Assembly (NCBI GenBank): GCA_031771865.1
Contig: JASISA010000025.1
Coordinates: 1 to 64,000, forward strand
Length of the DNA: 64,000 bases
Direction of reading: 5' to 3'
From: Nothophaeocryptopus gaeumannii
Taxonomy: Eukaryota; Ascomycota; Dothideomycetes; Mycosphaerellales; Mycosphaerellaceae
In this document: positions 32,752 through 45,189 of the stretch, in pieces
Numbering within the stretch: position 1 is the stretch's first letter
Layout of the letters: every line of letters starts with the position of its first letter
Notes under the pieces: generated by a model
What the model saw: only the letters and a program-made list of their open reading frames with translations
The model's database searches: none
What the model was told of the DNA's origin: nothing
Position numbers and translations under genes: made by a program

Positions 32752-35700
32752 GGCTTCAGACAGAGACAGATCAGCATCGCGCATCCGAGGACAGACTCAT
32801 CGATCCACAGCCACCCAAGCTCTTGTTCAGAAGGTCGGTGGACGCGCATGTCACCTTGGCAAATGCTATTGTTCCGCAAGCTGCACAGATCCTTGGGAAC
32901 GAACCCTGCACCTTTTTGAAGTTACCAGACTATCTCCAGTCGGACTTTTGCCTCGATTCCATAACCGCATCTTCAGCAACGGGGATGCCTCTCCGAAAGG
33001 CAACAGCACTCCACTCTATGTGCAACGTCCGCTGACCAGGAGGCCTGCTGCATCCTCTTTCTCCTCTGTGTTCTGCTCTCTGGCACATCGCAGGTAGTTG
33101 TTGTGCGATCGAGTGTTGCATGCCTCGGAGAGGACCTTACACTACCTTCCCAACGGTAGTGACTGCTCTGCGTTCTCTCGCGTCCTCACCATCTTTCTCT
33201 AGAGCTGTCCGCAGGTATCTGCAGTGCGCCTCAAAGTGCGTGTTTCCCGAGAAGACTCTCGTTCCAGATCGAGAAGACTTGTAACATCTGGATGTGTCTC
33301 GGCTTTGGAAGCACCAGACCCTGGACGGACTTCCCGGCTCTCCAGCGAGGCAGTGGGCTGACGGCTAATGGATGTCTGCACTGCAGGCTGTGAGAGATGC
33401 GCCAGCAGAGACCATTTCTGCCTTGCCGTGATCTCGATATCGTGCCGGTCTTCCACGATCATCTGCAAAAGCTCGCTGCTTGATAACGGTTCTTCTTGTC
33501 CTGAGAGTCGTGGCAGCGGTGCGGTCGGAGGTTACATATAGGCACTACATTGCTCGCATTCTCTTCCACTCGGCTTGCTTCTCTCCGGTACTGGGTGCTC
33601 GCCTTACCACGCCACTTTGCCGAGAGAGCTCCTATGTCGTTGGCATGGCAATCGTTATCATTCCTTCGACCTACTCATAGCTTCAAGCTTTTCGTGGTAT
33701 CTTCACGGTAGTCATTGCGTCATGTACTTGCGCTGTACCGTCATTTGACGAACGACCCGAGGTGAATGAATTGTCCATGCAGCCTCTGCATCTTCTTCGA
33801 TCCCACGTTGATGCTCTGCGGGCGCTCGATGATCCACGAGCGGTTGCATGCTTCTGAGGATCATTCTGATCGCTCTGCATGACCCTCCCTCGTTCCATGA
33901 CAATTTCCGTCGCTTTCCTCTTTCGTCCATGTGCTCTGTCAAGCCCAGAAACCACAAGACTGTTGCCCAAGCGTTCCATGTCCCCGGAACTCGTCTTGTC
34001 CGATCAGGCTTTGCCGGCAGTCTTCGTGCTGGGGGATATCCTGTCTGAAGACCCAAATGATGCCTCTACGATTCTGACAAGAGACTAGATGCGACAATGT
34101 ATGTTTCATCGAGCTCCTCTTGCTCTCCTTGATCGTGTCCGCGATACGCTTTATGAGTCCTTTTCGACCTAGCTTCAGTCGCCATGGATTAGCTTGACAT
34201 CGGCTCTGTTTTGGGGTGCCTCTGTGCCGTACCCTTGTTGTAGATAATCGCTTCGTGTTGCTGCACCTTGCTAAGAGAAGCAGTTGGTCCATGCGTTGCT
34301 TGGCAATATCGACGACTGAGCAGACGCGTCCTCGCCAGCCGCTCAGCAACAGCGAGTCGTCCACCGCCAGCACCAACACCTTTCCACCCATCCAGGAAAT
34401 CACGACAGCTCGGTCCACGCTATGTCAACTTCGAGAGATCGCAGATTGTCGCTCATTACATGCAGACTCCAGCGTGAACGTCGCTCGCTGCAGCTTGACA
34501 TGCACTGCGGCCTCCAGCGACTTCTGGTACGTTCTCGCCTTCACCTTCACCACACTATTCCCGTCATTCGAATTGCCAAAAGAGCCTGGCCCATACTCGT
34601 ATGGCCGAGGCGATGACGATCAACACAGCTTCTTCTTCTACTGATCGCATCAACTTCACCAACTCTCAAACAGCTCTGTCTGAAACATAGGCTGACACGA
34701 ATGTACTGCATGCCAAGCTTCCGCCTTTCGCCTTCAGCCGACAAGCATTGATGCGTCTACCGACTTGAGGCACGTTGCCCCTTCAATGCTGTACTTCCAC
34801 CTGCCAAGATGAAACCGAGACCTTTGATCATGTTACAAGCCTCACTGAGGCGCTGACGAGAAAGTCCTCTTTACCTGAGCACGACAACACCGCCTACACC
34901 TCCAAGAATCATATTCTCGCGCAAGCTGGCACCCTTCCAAATCAGGCAGTGATCTCGCATCCGGGCGCATGATGACCAGTCCCTTCGCGAGTGAAGACCT
35001 CCCATCATGATGAAGCACGACACGCACACACAAGCGTCATGAGCAGCTGGTGCTGTGGTGTCGACGGCACCGTGGATCAAGTGAGAAGGCTGCGATCAGT
35101 ATCCCGATCACGCGCCCCAGCTTTGCGAGCCCATGAAACCCTCGCCGCTTCTTCACGCACAGACACAGTTCGCGCTCCGACGCTCATGTTCAAGGTCACA
35201 CCGCTGCCTCAGCATGCCTTTTCCATCTTGTGCGGCCACCCACCGAATCCCAGCATTCGCGTTCATTGCATCAAGTACGCTTCTAACACCGAATCCTACT
35301 GCCACCACTCCCATGATGAAAACCAGCCTACACAGAGCAAACAGAACCAGTTTTTGCCATCTTTCGATGCGGGTACGGCTCGGATACATAACCTGTGGTG
35401 TTTTGCACCGTGTGGGTATGGCCGGGATACGCAACCGAGCGCGAGAGGCAAGCGCAGTTGGCGAAATGGGCAACAGATATCTGAGACTCTGGAGACCATT
35501 GACCCTCTTCCTCAAACACAAACCTCATGGTGCATCGCTGATCTGGTTGCATTCGCAGCTAGTCACCTAAGTCGGGACAGACCGATAACCCGAGCGCCGA
35601 CCACCTCTCCCTCCGCCGCCCTCTTATCTTGTCACTTATGCATCCGCGGTGCATCAGACGACGCCGCGAATAGAAACGTTTACTGGCCCTCACACTCAAC

Positions 35701-36137
35701 ATCTGTTCTATTTCCTTTGATCATCAAGCAAATCCCAATCAAAGAAGCCCCACCGCCATCATCAAGACTTTATTTGCATAGCTTATATCTTTACGTCGCT
35801 AACGACTGGACATCTGCAGACTTCCCCCCCGAAAAATAACCGGGCAGCGCATGGTGAGGAGCAAATCGAGGCACATTTGGTAAGCCAAACAATCTTTTCC
35901 CAGCTTTATTCTTGTCATGATGATACTGCGCCTACCAGGGCCATGCTTTCTATTCAGCCCTCTTGCGTTTGCACTCGACGCAGCCCGACTGTGGTTGAAC
36001 ATGCTGAACCGATCTTCCGGTTTCAACTTGACCAAGTCTTTCCTCTCGTCTGAAAATAACTGATTCCTCCAGCTCACTCTTCACGATTCCGAGAAGAATA
36101 CCTTGCTGACTTCCTCGTGTACACAGCATTCTCAACC
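32752..36137. other. Long gene-poor stretch
   Basis: About 3.4 kb with many overlapping short frames on both strands but none with a recognisable family, consistent splicing or codon pattern. The longest, 282 codons on the plus strand (34,991-35,839), looks like chance: odd composition and no motif. An antisense frame at 35,153-35,521 has one hydrophobic run and is equally uncertain. Confidence 0.45.
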
Positions 36138-36594
36138 ATGATCGAAGTGGACACTCGCCACAACCGGTAAGTCGTCCCTTTCTAAGGCTCTTATCTCTTT
36201 CAAATGATGAATCCACGACGCTGGATGCATTGAGCGGCGGCGCCCAGAACGTACATGCTCATCGTCGAGCGGCGTCCGACTCGCTGATGCGATTGAAAAA
36301 TCATCTTGCGCGCATGGAGGAAACAGCAACAATGGTGGACACACTGACTCACCCATGGCATAACATCTCGTTACGTGCACACTCAACTTTCCATTTCACT
36401 AATTTCGCATGTTCTATAGCGTCAGCCACCGACGGTCAGATGTACCGATTCGTCGAGATCTTGCGCAAACCATCGAGAAGCTGCGGCCATCAGAGCAACA
36501 GCAGTTCAACCTGCACACACCACATGCGACTCGAAGCAAACACATTGGATCCCTTGCGTTCATCTCGGCGCCCAGCAAATGATGACAACAAGAA
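36138..36594 (+). CDS. Possible short two-exon gene, unknown
   Basis: The ATG at 36,138 starts a 10-codon exon ending at a GTAAGT donor. An acceptor TTCTATAG near 36,420 joins it in phase to a frame of about 53 codons ending in TGA, rich in charged residues (RRDLAQTIEKLRPSEQQQ). The intron would be about 250 nt, long for this region. No homologue comes to mind. Supported only by splice signals and a sensible helical composition. Confidence 0.25.
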
Positions 36595-36599
36595 GCTCA

Positions 36600-38150
36600 A
36601 CGCGGCGAAGGGTCAAAGTCCCGACGAGAAAATAGCCCATACGATCACGAAGCCGTCAAGAAGGGGCATCAAAAGCGACTATCTCCCGGAACCCTCCGTC
36701 CTTCGGTAAGCAATTCCCTTGTCTTACATTCGAGATTGAAATGATGAAAACAAAAGCACAATCCTACTGACGCATGGCCCGTTGCGAAGCTCCGCACTCG
36801 AGGTCGACTCAGTGTTGTTTGAGGTTTCCTTTTGCCTGTAGTCTTCTACAGTGGGGTTCGAAGGGCTGCTTTGTACGCGAAGACGGAAGTCAGGGGTGTT
36901 TGGACAAATCCAGCACGAGGCCCTCGACCTGACTCTGCGGTCAGTCAATGCTTCTATGGGAGATCATTGGTGATTATGTCTGAAGTTTAGTGATTTCCAG
37001 TGTGACAATTCAAGAAGAGCGGATTTGGAACATTCGCTGACGATAATTTTACAGGGACAAGGCAATGAACGATCAGCCGGCGAGTGGCGACCGGCGATGG
37101 ATTAGTCGTTCTATCTCATGGAAGGAGAATCGTCGGAGCTTCGGAATGGATTTGTAGGCATTCCCAAATTGCGCTCGGCGCTGCCTGGAACGGATTGATT
37201 GCTGAAAGCAGTGGGATTCGGTGCCTTGAGAGCCCAGAATTGCTCGTACACCTGTGCGATGCGGTCAAATTCCGTCGCAGACTCTTCATTTCGGCCTTTT
37301 TCAGCACCGATCCACTTCATCAGAGTGCGCTCGTCGAATCCCCAGTCACTCCCATGTCAGAAATAGGAATAGAGTACAATGTGCTGAGTGTATCGAGGAT
37401 GAGGTACTGACAGAGAGAATGGTGGCATCATTGTCACAACACCCAAAAATAGCAGGCATGTTCCATCCAGCATCTTACTTCAGTACAGCTCAGCGAATCC
37501 TGCCTCCATTCTACGTTTGCGCATTGGTGCTGGTACAGTCATGCTTTCACATGAAAGTCTTGGCGCTCAAAGCGTCTTCTCCCTAAGAGGTGCGGACACG
37601 AGATCAACTCCTTCAGGTCGCCGTGCCGCATAATAAGACCTCCTATAACGGCGATTCATGACCGGCTGCAACAGTCGTGCTTGGCATTCGGGGCGCACAA
37701 ACCGAGTCGCATTGGAAATGACTAGCGTGCAAAATGTGCAAAAGCACTTGGGTGTGCGAGAAAGAGCGACCTCAATAACACTGCTCGCTCAGTCTTGATG
37801 GAGTACTAATTCGTCGTGAGTAGTGCAAGTCCCACCAGCCACACATGTCTGCTTCGTGTCAACTACGTGGAGCTTCTGTGAGCGATCACGAACGAAGGTG
37901 TGTACAAAAGACCATTGCCGTGCTCTGTGATACAGTATGTCTAAGTACCTCTACTGCCCATGTATTCCGCGTGCTGATCATACCAAAACCGCAGATACAA
38001 AGACCGACGAATGCGGCAGAAGCGAACACGGCTGGCTTTGTCACATCTTACAGCCGACAGTCTTTGTCCACTGAGCTCTCCGCATGGTGCATCACTACGC
38101 TCCCAAATTCAGAACCTCAAACTTCTGTAGTCGACTACACATCCTGCAAC
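36600..38150. other. Intergenic, no gene recognised
   Basis: Short frames only, for example 37,084-37,410 on the plus strand and its antisense shadow. No repeat or RNA gene noticed. Confidence 0.45.
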
Positions 38151-38729
38151 ATGCCACCAAAAGGAGCGAAGAAGAAAGCCCAGGCTCCAGATCCTCCAGC
38201 GCGAGAGAGTCATTCCAGAGAGGCGAAGGACAAAACAAAAGCGGCACCCGCGACAGCCACTAAAAGCTATACCTCCATCAAGAAGTCGTCCAATGCCGCT
38301 GGATCAAGGTCCAAGTCTACTAACGCAAAGGCAAACAGTAGCATAGTAAAGCCCGCGATCAAGACAAGCGGCAAATCAGGGTCCAAACCCAAAACGTTTG
38401 GCCCAGCGAAAGGCAAAGCAGAGGACGCACGTGCACGAATTCAAGAGTACAGACGCCAGTTTAGCTACCTCCGAGGCTTGCTGCATTTTGAGGGGCTTCC
38501 CGACCTCAGAGACACCCTTGATTTGCTTGACACCATTTTAAGTGGTGAGAAGTACCTTAAGTGGTATGACCCGCTTTGGACTCCAGGTACGCCAACCAGG
38601 AACAGGAAGAGCTCGCAGGAGCCGGAGGACAAGAGGGCACTTCGAATCCATCCTCATACGGGTCGTAGAGGGCAAAGCTTGCCGCCTGACGGAGACGAGG
38701 ACTGGTCGCCTTCGAAACGGACGTTCTAG
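38151..38729 (+). CDS. Lys-rich basic hypothetical protein
   Basis: 192 residues starting at the ATG at 38,151 (MPPKGAKKKAQAP). The first 100 residues are disordered, very rich in Lys, Ser, Ala and Thr, like a nuclear or nucleic-acid-binding tail. From about 105 to 150 there is an ordered helical segment (YRRQFSYLRGLLHFEGLPDL, then LDLLDTILSG), followed by an acidic/basic disordered end. The frame is open far upstream, but only from this ATG does it look like protein. A neighbouring gene 350 bp downstream on the same strand has a similar plan (basic disordered start, helical middle), so they may be distant paralogues. Function unknown. Confidence 0.5.
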   Translation: MPPKGAKKKAQAPDPPARESHSREAKDKTKAAPATATKSYTSIKKSSNAAGSRSKSTNAKANSSIVKPAIKTSGKSGSKPKTFGPAKGKAEDARARIQEYRRQFSYLRGLLHFEGLPDLRDTLDLLDTILSGEKYLKWYDPLWTPGTPTRNRKSSQEPEDKRALRIHPHTGRRGQSLPPDGDEDWSPSKRTF

Positions 38730-39074
38730 AGGCTCAAAGAACGTTAAGAGCATGGTTCACGGCACATTGTGGGTGTGGAAGCAACTTTGCAATATGTGTC
38801 AGCGACCTGCAGTCAAGTAAATAGGGATCTATATTCTTTACCTTCTGTCATAGCATTCACCGGTGCATCACCACATCGCAACTCTGTGTGTTCGCATGAT
38901 GGCCTTGGTGACCAGTTCGCCTGTGTGAAGTGAAGTTCTTTGTTCAGTCTCGCCGGATCCGGCTTGAAGATTCGAACAAAGGAGCTCATGGGTTGAAAGG
39001 GGTGATGATGGGTTCAGCCATTTCGAATCTCCATAATCATTGCGCAGCATACTATCGGCTTCCCATCAATTAAC
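38730..39074. other. Spacer between two Lys-rich genes
   Basis: 345 bases with no gene. Likely terminator of the first and promoter of the second. Confidence 0.4.
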
Positions 39075-40262
39075 ATGGGACGCAGAAAAGGAAGTGGCAA
39101 GGCTAGTGGACAGGCCTCTGGCAAGCCATCGGCAGATTTATCGGGGGACGAATCGGACGTATCCGTCACGAGCACACAGGCCAAACCTTTTGGATTCAAT
39201 AGCAGGAATGGCCAGATCAAGAAACAGAAGCCTGAAGGCAAGATCTCGTCGAGGGCTGCGCATGACTTGAGGAAGAAGACTCGTGAGAGGCAAGCCAAGG
39301 CAGCTGAAGAACTAGCTGTAAAGCAAGAGATGATCGATGCCGAGACAGCCGGGACCCCGGCAGTAGAAGCAAATGATGTTGCAGAAGTGGGAGATGGAGT
39401 TGTACAGGAAGATACGACCGCTGCCAGTGCCGGACCATCAGATGCTCTCTCCTCCGGAGCCAGCGCCAGGCTGCATTACAACGAACAGCAGATTCGAAGC
39501 ATTCGCAACTTACTTCTAGGTGAAGACCTTGAAGCTTTGACTCCCGTGATTAATCATCTTGACGCAGCACTTCACGAATTAGTCCCGCTGCTGGAGTCAA
39601 TCGAGAATGCCACGACTCCAGTCACACCTCGTCAGGCACACTTTGGCGAAGATCCAGTCGCCGATTTGCGCACCATAACACCGGCCGGTGGGAAGAAAGC
39701 AACTCTCCCGAGAGGATCACCCTCACCACGGACCAAAGAAGGCGCCCAGCTTCTACTGCACTTGGCAACCGCACCTTCTGTCCAGAATGGGAAGCGCTTG
39801 CCTGTGGGTGGCGATCCGGTAGAGATTGCATCAGACGATGAGACCGATACAGTGGAGATGCCAGATGCTGATGACGGTCCAGTCGAGATAACAGACAATG
39901 ACGACGATCCAGCTACGTCGAGGCCGCAGACTAGCTCTCACGCAAAAGAAGTCCGCAGGAGCGAATTGGAAGCCGATGGCCGGCCGATAACAGATCGCTC
40001 ACCCTCTCCTGATGATGTACGACCGCCGCTCGTCAGGAGTGCGAGAGCTGCTGAAGTAGTCGACCATCTAGCTGAGAGATCTTCCTGAACTGCAGCTGCA
40101 TCGGCAAGGGCAGGAAGTAGCAAGCGAAGGGCGCCTGTGGATGATGAGCAAGCTCCTGCCTCGGCCAGGAAGAGACGGGTCGAGAAGAAAGCGGAGAACG
40201 AAGACGAATCTCCTCCGCCAGCTACTTGTCCTTCGCGCAACAAAGGCAAAGGCAAGGAATGA
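39075..40262 (+). CDS. Disordered nuclear-type protein with optional terminal intron
   Basis: Starts MGRRKGSGKASGQASGKPS at 39,075. The first 90 residues are basic and disordered, with an RKKTRERQAK-type nuclear signal. A helical segment follows (about 130-180, with IRNLLLGEDLEALTPVINHL), then acidic linkers (ASDDETD, DADDGPVEI). An in-frame TGA closes the frame at 40,086-40,088, yet the same frame stays open to a second stop at 40,262 and reads a strongly basic tail (SSKRRAP, ARKRRVEKKAE). Removing 40,039-40,095 (57 nt; donor GTGCGA, branch CTGAAC, acceptor TGCAG) skips the TGA in phase and gives 376 residues; keeping it gives 337. Function unknown; chromatin-associated is a guess from composition. 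Confidence 0.5.
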
Positions 40263-40554
40263 GCTTGGGTCGCCTTTCGTAGCAGAGCTTCCGGTCCAGG
40301 ACTGTCGATCTGATACATACATTGTTCAATGAAGTTGTCCGCATTTTTTCATGTCCTCCGCCGTCATGAAGTCCCAGTTTGCCGCCGCTGACATCCCTTT
40401 CATTCTTTTCACTGTCTCACCTACGGCCCGTAGAGGCAATTGTGCCCTCGTCTTCGCAAGTACACGAGTAGTATCCTTTCGCGCGCGTTCGTCTTGTCCG
40501 CTTGACCGGAGCAAGACTGACTGAGCGGCTTTTTCTGGGTCACGTACAGTCACC
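40263..40554. other. 3' flank, nothing seen
   Basis: No gene or repeat recognised before base composition changes near 40,555. Confidence 0.4.
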
Positions 40555-40915
40555 GGTCATAAGTTTGAAACTTTTGCTATTTTACGGCAAGACTTAACAC
40601 TTTCACAACGATCGATTATAGAAATATTATATATAAACATTATCTAAAACTTTCTATATTTCAAGAAAGATGCATAAACTACCTCTGCTTAACTAGGCTC
40701 GGCGTAATGCCGTAGTCCGATAGCGCTATTAGGGGAGTTATCGAGGTATTTCTTAAAATCGTGGAATTTACTAGTAAATCTGAGCTTTTTAAGCCTTCCT
40801 CGACTTCCGCCCTCTCTACGTCGACGAGACTACAACAATATCTTACATACTCTAAATAAAAGATATCGAGCGTGTAAAGAATAATAAGTCTATAGAATAT
40901 TGGCCATGATCATCT
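40555..40915. mobile_element. Short RIP-like AT-rich relic
   Basis: Block of AT-rich, TpA-rich and CpA/TpG-poor sequence with abrupt edges (for example TATTATATATAAACATTATC near 40,624), similar in texture to the left end of the window. Likely a fragment of a silenced transposon; no coding remnant identified. Confidence 0.5.
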
Positions 40916-40950
40916 CATGAAATTGTCTCGATATCGTGATGTGAAGTAGC

Positions 40951-41622
40951 TTAGTTTTGCCGTAAAAGCGGACAAGACTCAAACTTATGACCTAGTACTG
41001 TATGAGGCGACGAGTGCGGGGTGTGGTTTGAATTGTTAGAATCCGCCTGCCCTTCGGATTGATACCTCGACTGCAGAATTGTGGTGGCGGCGTGAGAAGG
41101 CTGCGACGAAGCGGGAGTCGGGAAGCTCCCAGTCTCAGTATCGGGGTCGAGTTCGTCCAAAGTCGAGCAGTGTGTTGGTAACGCGTTTTCGAGGTTGTTT
41201 GGGCCATCTCTTGTATCCTGGTGAAGCTTTCCCTCCAGACCACCTGTCTCTTTGCTTGTGCTGCCAAAGAGATTCGCCTTACTTCTCTTAGGAGATGCAC
41301 CTGCGCACCTCTTGCGCAGCAGAGAAAGGATTTCGGCGGTGTTGCGAGTGTCCTGCGCCCGCTGCCGGCGGGATCCATATGGTTCTTCGGGTGAAAGGCC
41401 GGCGGCGTGCTGCATCGGCTCCTGGGTAAGATTCAGTCCTGTGTGAAGGAGCAGACTGCTGTAGCTGCTCTGGTGATGGGATGGGATGGAGGTCAACCGG
41501 TGCACATCCGTCAGTGAGCGCGCCACTGCGCAGCAGCTGATGGTGTACCATGCCAAACGCTGGACCCAACACAGCGGGAAGAAGGAGAGGAATCTGGAAA
41601 GTGAACAGACCAAACAGCGCAT
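40951..41622 (-). CDS. Hypothetical protein, disordered
   Basis: Open frame of 223 codons. The part from the inner ATG at 41,415 (MQHAAGLSPEEPYGSRRQRA) looks most protein-like: polar, with a short basic helix (EILSLLRKRCAGASPKRSKA) and Ser/Thr/Pro/Gln-rich disorder to the end. The upstream part, from the ATG at 41,622, is Cys/Leu/Ser-rich, and a competing frame overlaps it, so the true start may be at 41,415 or in another exon. No known domain. Confidence 0.35.
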   Translation of the reverse strand: MRCLVCSLSRFLSFFPLCWVQRLAWYTISCCAVARSLTDVHRLTSIPSHHQSSYSSLLLHTGLNLTQEPMQHAAGLSPEEPYGSRRQRAQDTRNTAEILSLLRKRCAGASPKRSKANLFGSTSKETGGLEGKLHQDTRDGPNNLENALPTHCSTLDELDPDTETGSFPTPASSQPSHAATTILQSRYQSEGQADSNNSNHTPHSSPHTVLGHKFESCPLLRQN

Positions 41623-42717
41623 GACTCGATTTCATAACTACATACAAGACATGAGGAGGATGAGGCTCCAGCGCCCTGGCAATGCCAAAGGCGACTGATG
41701 CCCCTCATGAGGGGGCTGGTGGCAACAGCACTATCTACCTATCTACTAAGAATATGATAAGAATGGTTAATAATACCCACAAGAACGCCCACAACAAAGG
41801 AAACGTTTGGTTAATAATGGGGAGGGGAGGGTGCAGGGTAGGGATGGTGTGGTGAGATCGCAATCTCTAGGAATATGCCGCTGAAGAAGAAAGGAAAGAA
41901 GAGGAAGAGGAAGAGGAATTCTGCTGCTTAAGTACCAAGGTGGAAGAGCTTGGGCCAATTTTGCGGTAGCGTGCTGTGAATCTGGAGAGTAGGACTGAAT
42001 CTGCGTTTTTGCCAAGCAGAGGCGTATGATCAGGCACCGTGACGTGATTGGCGATGGTGGAGGTGAGATCATGGGCGAGAGGTGAAGGCAGGCCATAGGC
42101 TGCGAATTATGGACGACACCAAAGTCGAGTGTTGTCATTGAGCAGAACGTCTTGTAGGCATTAATTGAAGCTCCGGCATTGTGAGCATTCGTATTTTAAG
42201 TATTCCATACAGTGGCAGCTACAGTCTAGTTGCCCAAGTGGAGCTTCCGAGAACGCCAGGGCGTGATGATCTGGCACCGTGCCAACGACTGCAGCCTCAC
42301 TGTTTTGGAACGATGAATACGACTCACTTCAAGCGCTGGTTGCTCAAAACGCGGGATTTGATTCCAGTAACGCTGCTGCGGAGTTGTGTTGAGCATTGCA
42401 GCATCGATGTCTCCTCCGAAGTATCTGACCTCCGTGCATCCTTGTATATCTTTGCGCTCTCTTGAACGCTGCTTTCCGTATAGATACTGCCACGAATGAT
42501 ACTGTTGCTTATTGATCTATGGTGGTATTCTCCGCATACATGCAGTGTTTATGATTACGCTTCAGTGTGCACGACGGGATTGGGTGATCGACAGAGCGGC
42601 CGCAGGACGCATGTGACAGCCAAAGTGACCTGGCGTCTTTGGTTACGTACTCCGTAGACTTCAAATGAAACAACTTGAACTCGAACAATGCGAGCAAATC
42701 CCACCACAACACTCATC
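41623..42717. other. Intergenic with purine-rich tract
   Basis: Includes a GAA/GGAAGA-rich run near 41,880-41,920. No convincing gene. Confidence 0.4.
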
Positions 42718-42942
42718 ATGTCGCAATACGCCATCATCCAAGTACCAACGCAATCCGAGCTAGGGCACTTCACCAGGGGCAGCGACATGTACGACACCCT
42801 CGCCGCCTTCCGCCTGCTCGTTGGCCACGTCGAAGTTAAGGCCGCAGAAGCAGCAACTGCGAGATCAAAACCACCATGTTGTAACTCGATCGAGAGATCG
42901 CTTGCTGGTGTACCCTCACGATATACTCGCCCTTTGACGTAG
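42718..42942 (+). CDS. Short protein of a duplicated family (MSQYAIIQVPT)
   Basis: Begins MSQYAIIQVPTQSELGHFTR at 42,718 and stays open for 74 codons. The first 13 codons and about 30 bases of 5' leader are nearly identical to a second copy at 62,228, so this start is under constraint or recently duplicated. Middle part LAAFRLLVGHVEVKAAEAA could form a helix. No known family. The frame extends ten codons upstream to another ATG (42,688) that is not shared by the other copy, which argues for 42,718. Confidence 0.4.
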   Translation: MSQYAIIQVPTQSELGHFTRGSDMYDTLAAFRLLVGHVEVKAAEAATARSKPPCCNSIERSLAGVPSRYTRPLT

Positions 42943-45189
42943 GGTAAGGGCTAAGTACCTGTCGATCCGATTGGGAAGCCAAGACGAGCACAAGATATTT
43001 AATCAGAGTCTCCGCCGTTCACCGCAGGACCTTCGAACTCAAGGCGTAGTGGGTCACTGGGAGAACGAGTTGAGACATGGAGTGCGCTGGGAGAGAAGAG
43101 TAAGTATTGTCCATTGGGACGCCCGCAGAACTGCTTAACTGTCTGGAGGACTCCGCCGTTCCGCGACAGGTATTTCGAAGTCCTCGGGGGCACCGCGCGC
43201 CAGAGGCGTTTCATTCTCGAATATGACTGTGGGTGAACCCATACTCGATGCAGTCTTTGATTGCTTGCAATAACTGATGCTCGGCCGGGGAGGCTCAGTG
43301 TTACCAAAACTCGCTCATGTAATGGATTGGATTGAGAGCCGGGGGATCTAGATTTTTATAAGCGCTGAAAAGAGGGTGACGATTGCTGAGCTGCCTGTTC
43401 CAGCATCATCGCATCAATAAGAAGTTTTGATCCAGCTTCCGTTCCTCCAGAGACTTTCCAGAGAGCACACACGCCTTGTCTTGAACGACCTACGACGATT
43501 AGTGCTACTCGGATCGCCACTACAGCTTACCACAATGCTCAGCTTCGTCCCCTTCAGTTGAATGGGTCAGCCTCCAGACCCTCTCAAGGTGTGAGCTGAC
43601 CGCGAATGTCTCAAGCCTGTCCGCAGATCGGAAAAGTGGCCTCGATCTCTTGTCTCGGGTCTGGGCTGTACATCGCAGCGCTTCGTCGCTCGAGGAGTCC
43701 TCCTTACGAGCATGAGTCTGAAGCTACCGCGATCGGCGGAGCCATGGTAAGAGCTTTGGAACTTTCCATCAGTGTTGCCTTTCTTCAGGTGAGTGCTGCA
43801 TCTTCATTTGTTCGTCGGTGAGTGCTCAGTACTCCTGGAATGAATGCCACTCACCTTCATTCAGCTCACAGTCGCAGGGTCCTTTGGGGAATCGTCATGT
43901 CCGGACCGCTGAGGCTCGACCTACCTGAGAGTCGCTGTCGCTACTTCATGTCGTGGCCTGGAACAGGATGTGCCGGCTGCGTCGGCCTGTGTTTGAGATG
44001 CTGCGCCTTTCTGGAACAACCGTGCAGGTCATGGGAGCTCAATGAGGTTTCTCTGGCAGTGTCGTGGCTCCAGATCAGCCTTCAACATGAGCTGCTGGTG
44101 GCTTGGCTTGTGCGCTCTTCGAGTACAATCGGCATTCTTCTGGAAGAATCGATCACGCCAGCTATAGCTCCATCTCATCGGAGTTGTACGGAAAGTGACC
44201 AGAGACCTCGGTCCGCAAGTACTGGTATGCTGCTGTGGACTTGAGTGCTACAGCCCTTTCGCTGCTGTAGTTCGCTGCTGTCCACCAATTGTAGAATCCC
44301 TGCAAGACAGGGATTGCGAGTGTCTGTGCGCAGCGCGCTGTCGCTGAGCAACACTCCCCTTTCACCACTCGCGAATTCTGCTTTGAACATAAAGTGCGTC
44401 GACACGACAATCATAAGACGGGCTCCCTGTTCCCGCGACGGCAGCGACGACTAGCCCTTATGGCTCTTCGTAGTTGTTCATCAAGATTGAAGATCGATTC
44501 CTGAACCTACACGACTGGTGATGATGGAGCCACCGCGCCGTAAGGCCCGCCTGCTTATTCAAGGCAGGTGCCAAAGAGCTTAATGTGTTTGGGGCCGGTG
44601 TACATACCCTTTCGACAACGACATCGTTCAGCAAACCATGCAGATGTCGCCTCCTCACTGACAGGGTAACAGATTTCCAATGGAATGCCGCAGTATCATC
44701 CTAAACATTCGCGCCTTCGACAGCCAGCTTGCCTTCACCACTCATATCCTCTCCATCCTCGATTCCCAATTCAACCTGACCGAAAATCGCTACCAGAAGA
44801 TACACCAACCACTGCTCTGGTGAGGCCGACGTCCTACCAGCGCCGATCGTCATCCGCCTCAAAGTCTAGATGTAAGAATGAGAGCGCTTGAGAAAATTGC
44901 AACATCACTGAACAAAGTACAGAGTACTCACGAAGCCATTCCATCGCTACACCGTCCTCACCCGCCTCGTCTACATTCCATCGCTCACCCCCCATCCATC
45001 ACCTCCCGTCTGGTTCTTTCCGCCCATCCTCTCCCGGTTTTCAACTCCCGCGCGCCTCCCTCAGCCCATCAGTCCTCAGCCCTTTCCTGTTCCATCCATC
45101 AACCCACGCTTCCAGGTCCCACCTCTGGGTTGCTGCCACCCGCCGCAGCCGCGAAACAACATAAGAGCCACAACCTCCCTTCGTAAGCG
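42943..45189. other. Gene-poor stretch
   Basis: No recognisable family. A minus-strand frame ending at 44,162 (LQGFYNWWTAANYSSERAV) has a protein-like end but no resolvable start or exon structure. Confidence 0.4.

Noticed and set aside
34991..35839. 282-codon plus-strand frame
   Set aside because: No motif, improbable composition, competing frames on both strands. Length alone is weak evidence in GC-balanced fungal DNA.
35960..36000. Zn2Cys6 cluster remnant (SGCVECKRKRAE, minus strand)
   Set aside because: Only the first two cysteines fit, then a stop. Too short to support.
40086..40088. Stop-codon readthrough extending the protein
   Set aside because: The context after TGA is ACT, not the CTA that favours fungal readthrough. 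An in-phase intron with proper signals explains the open frame better.
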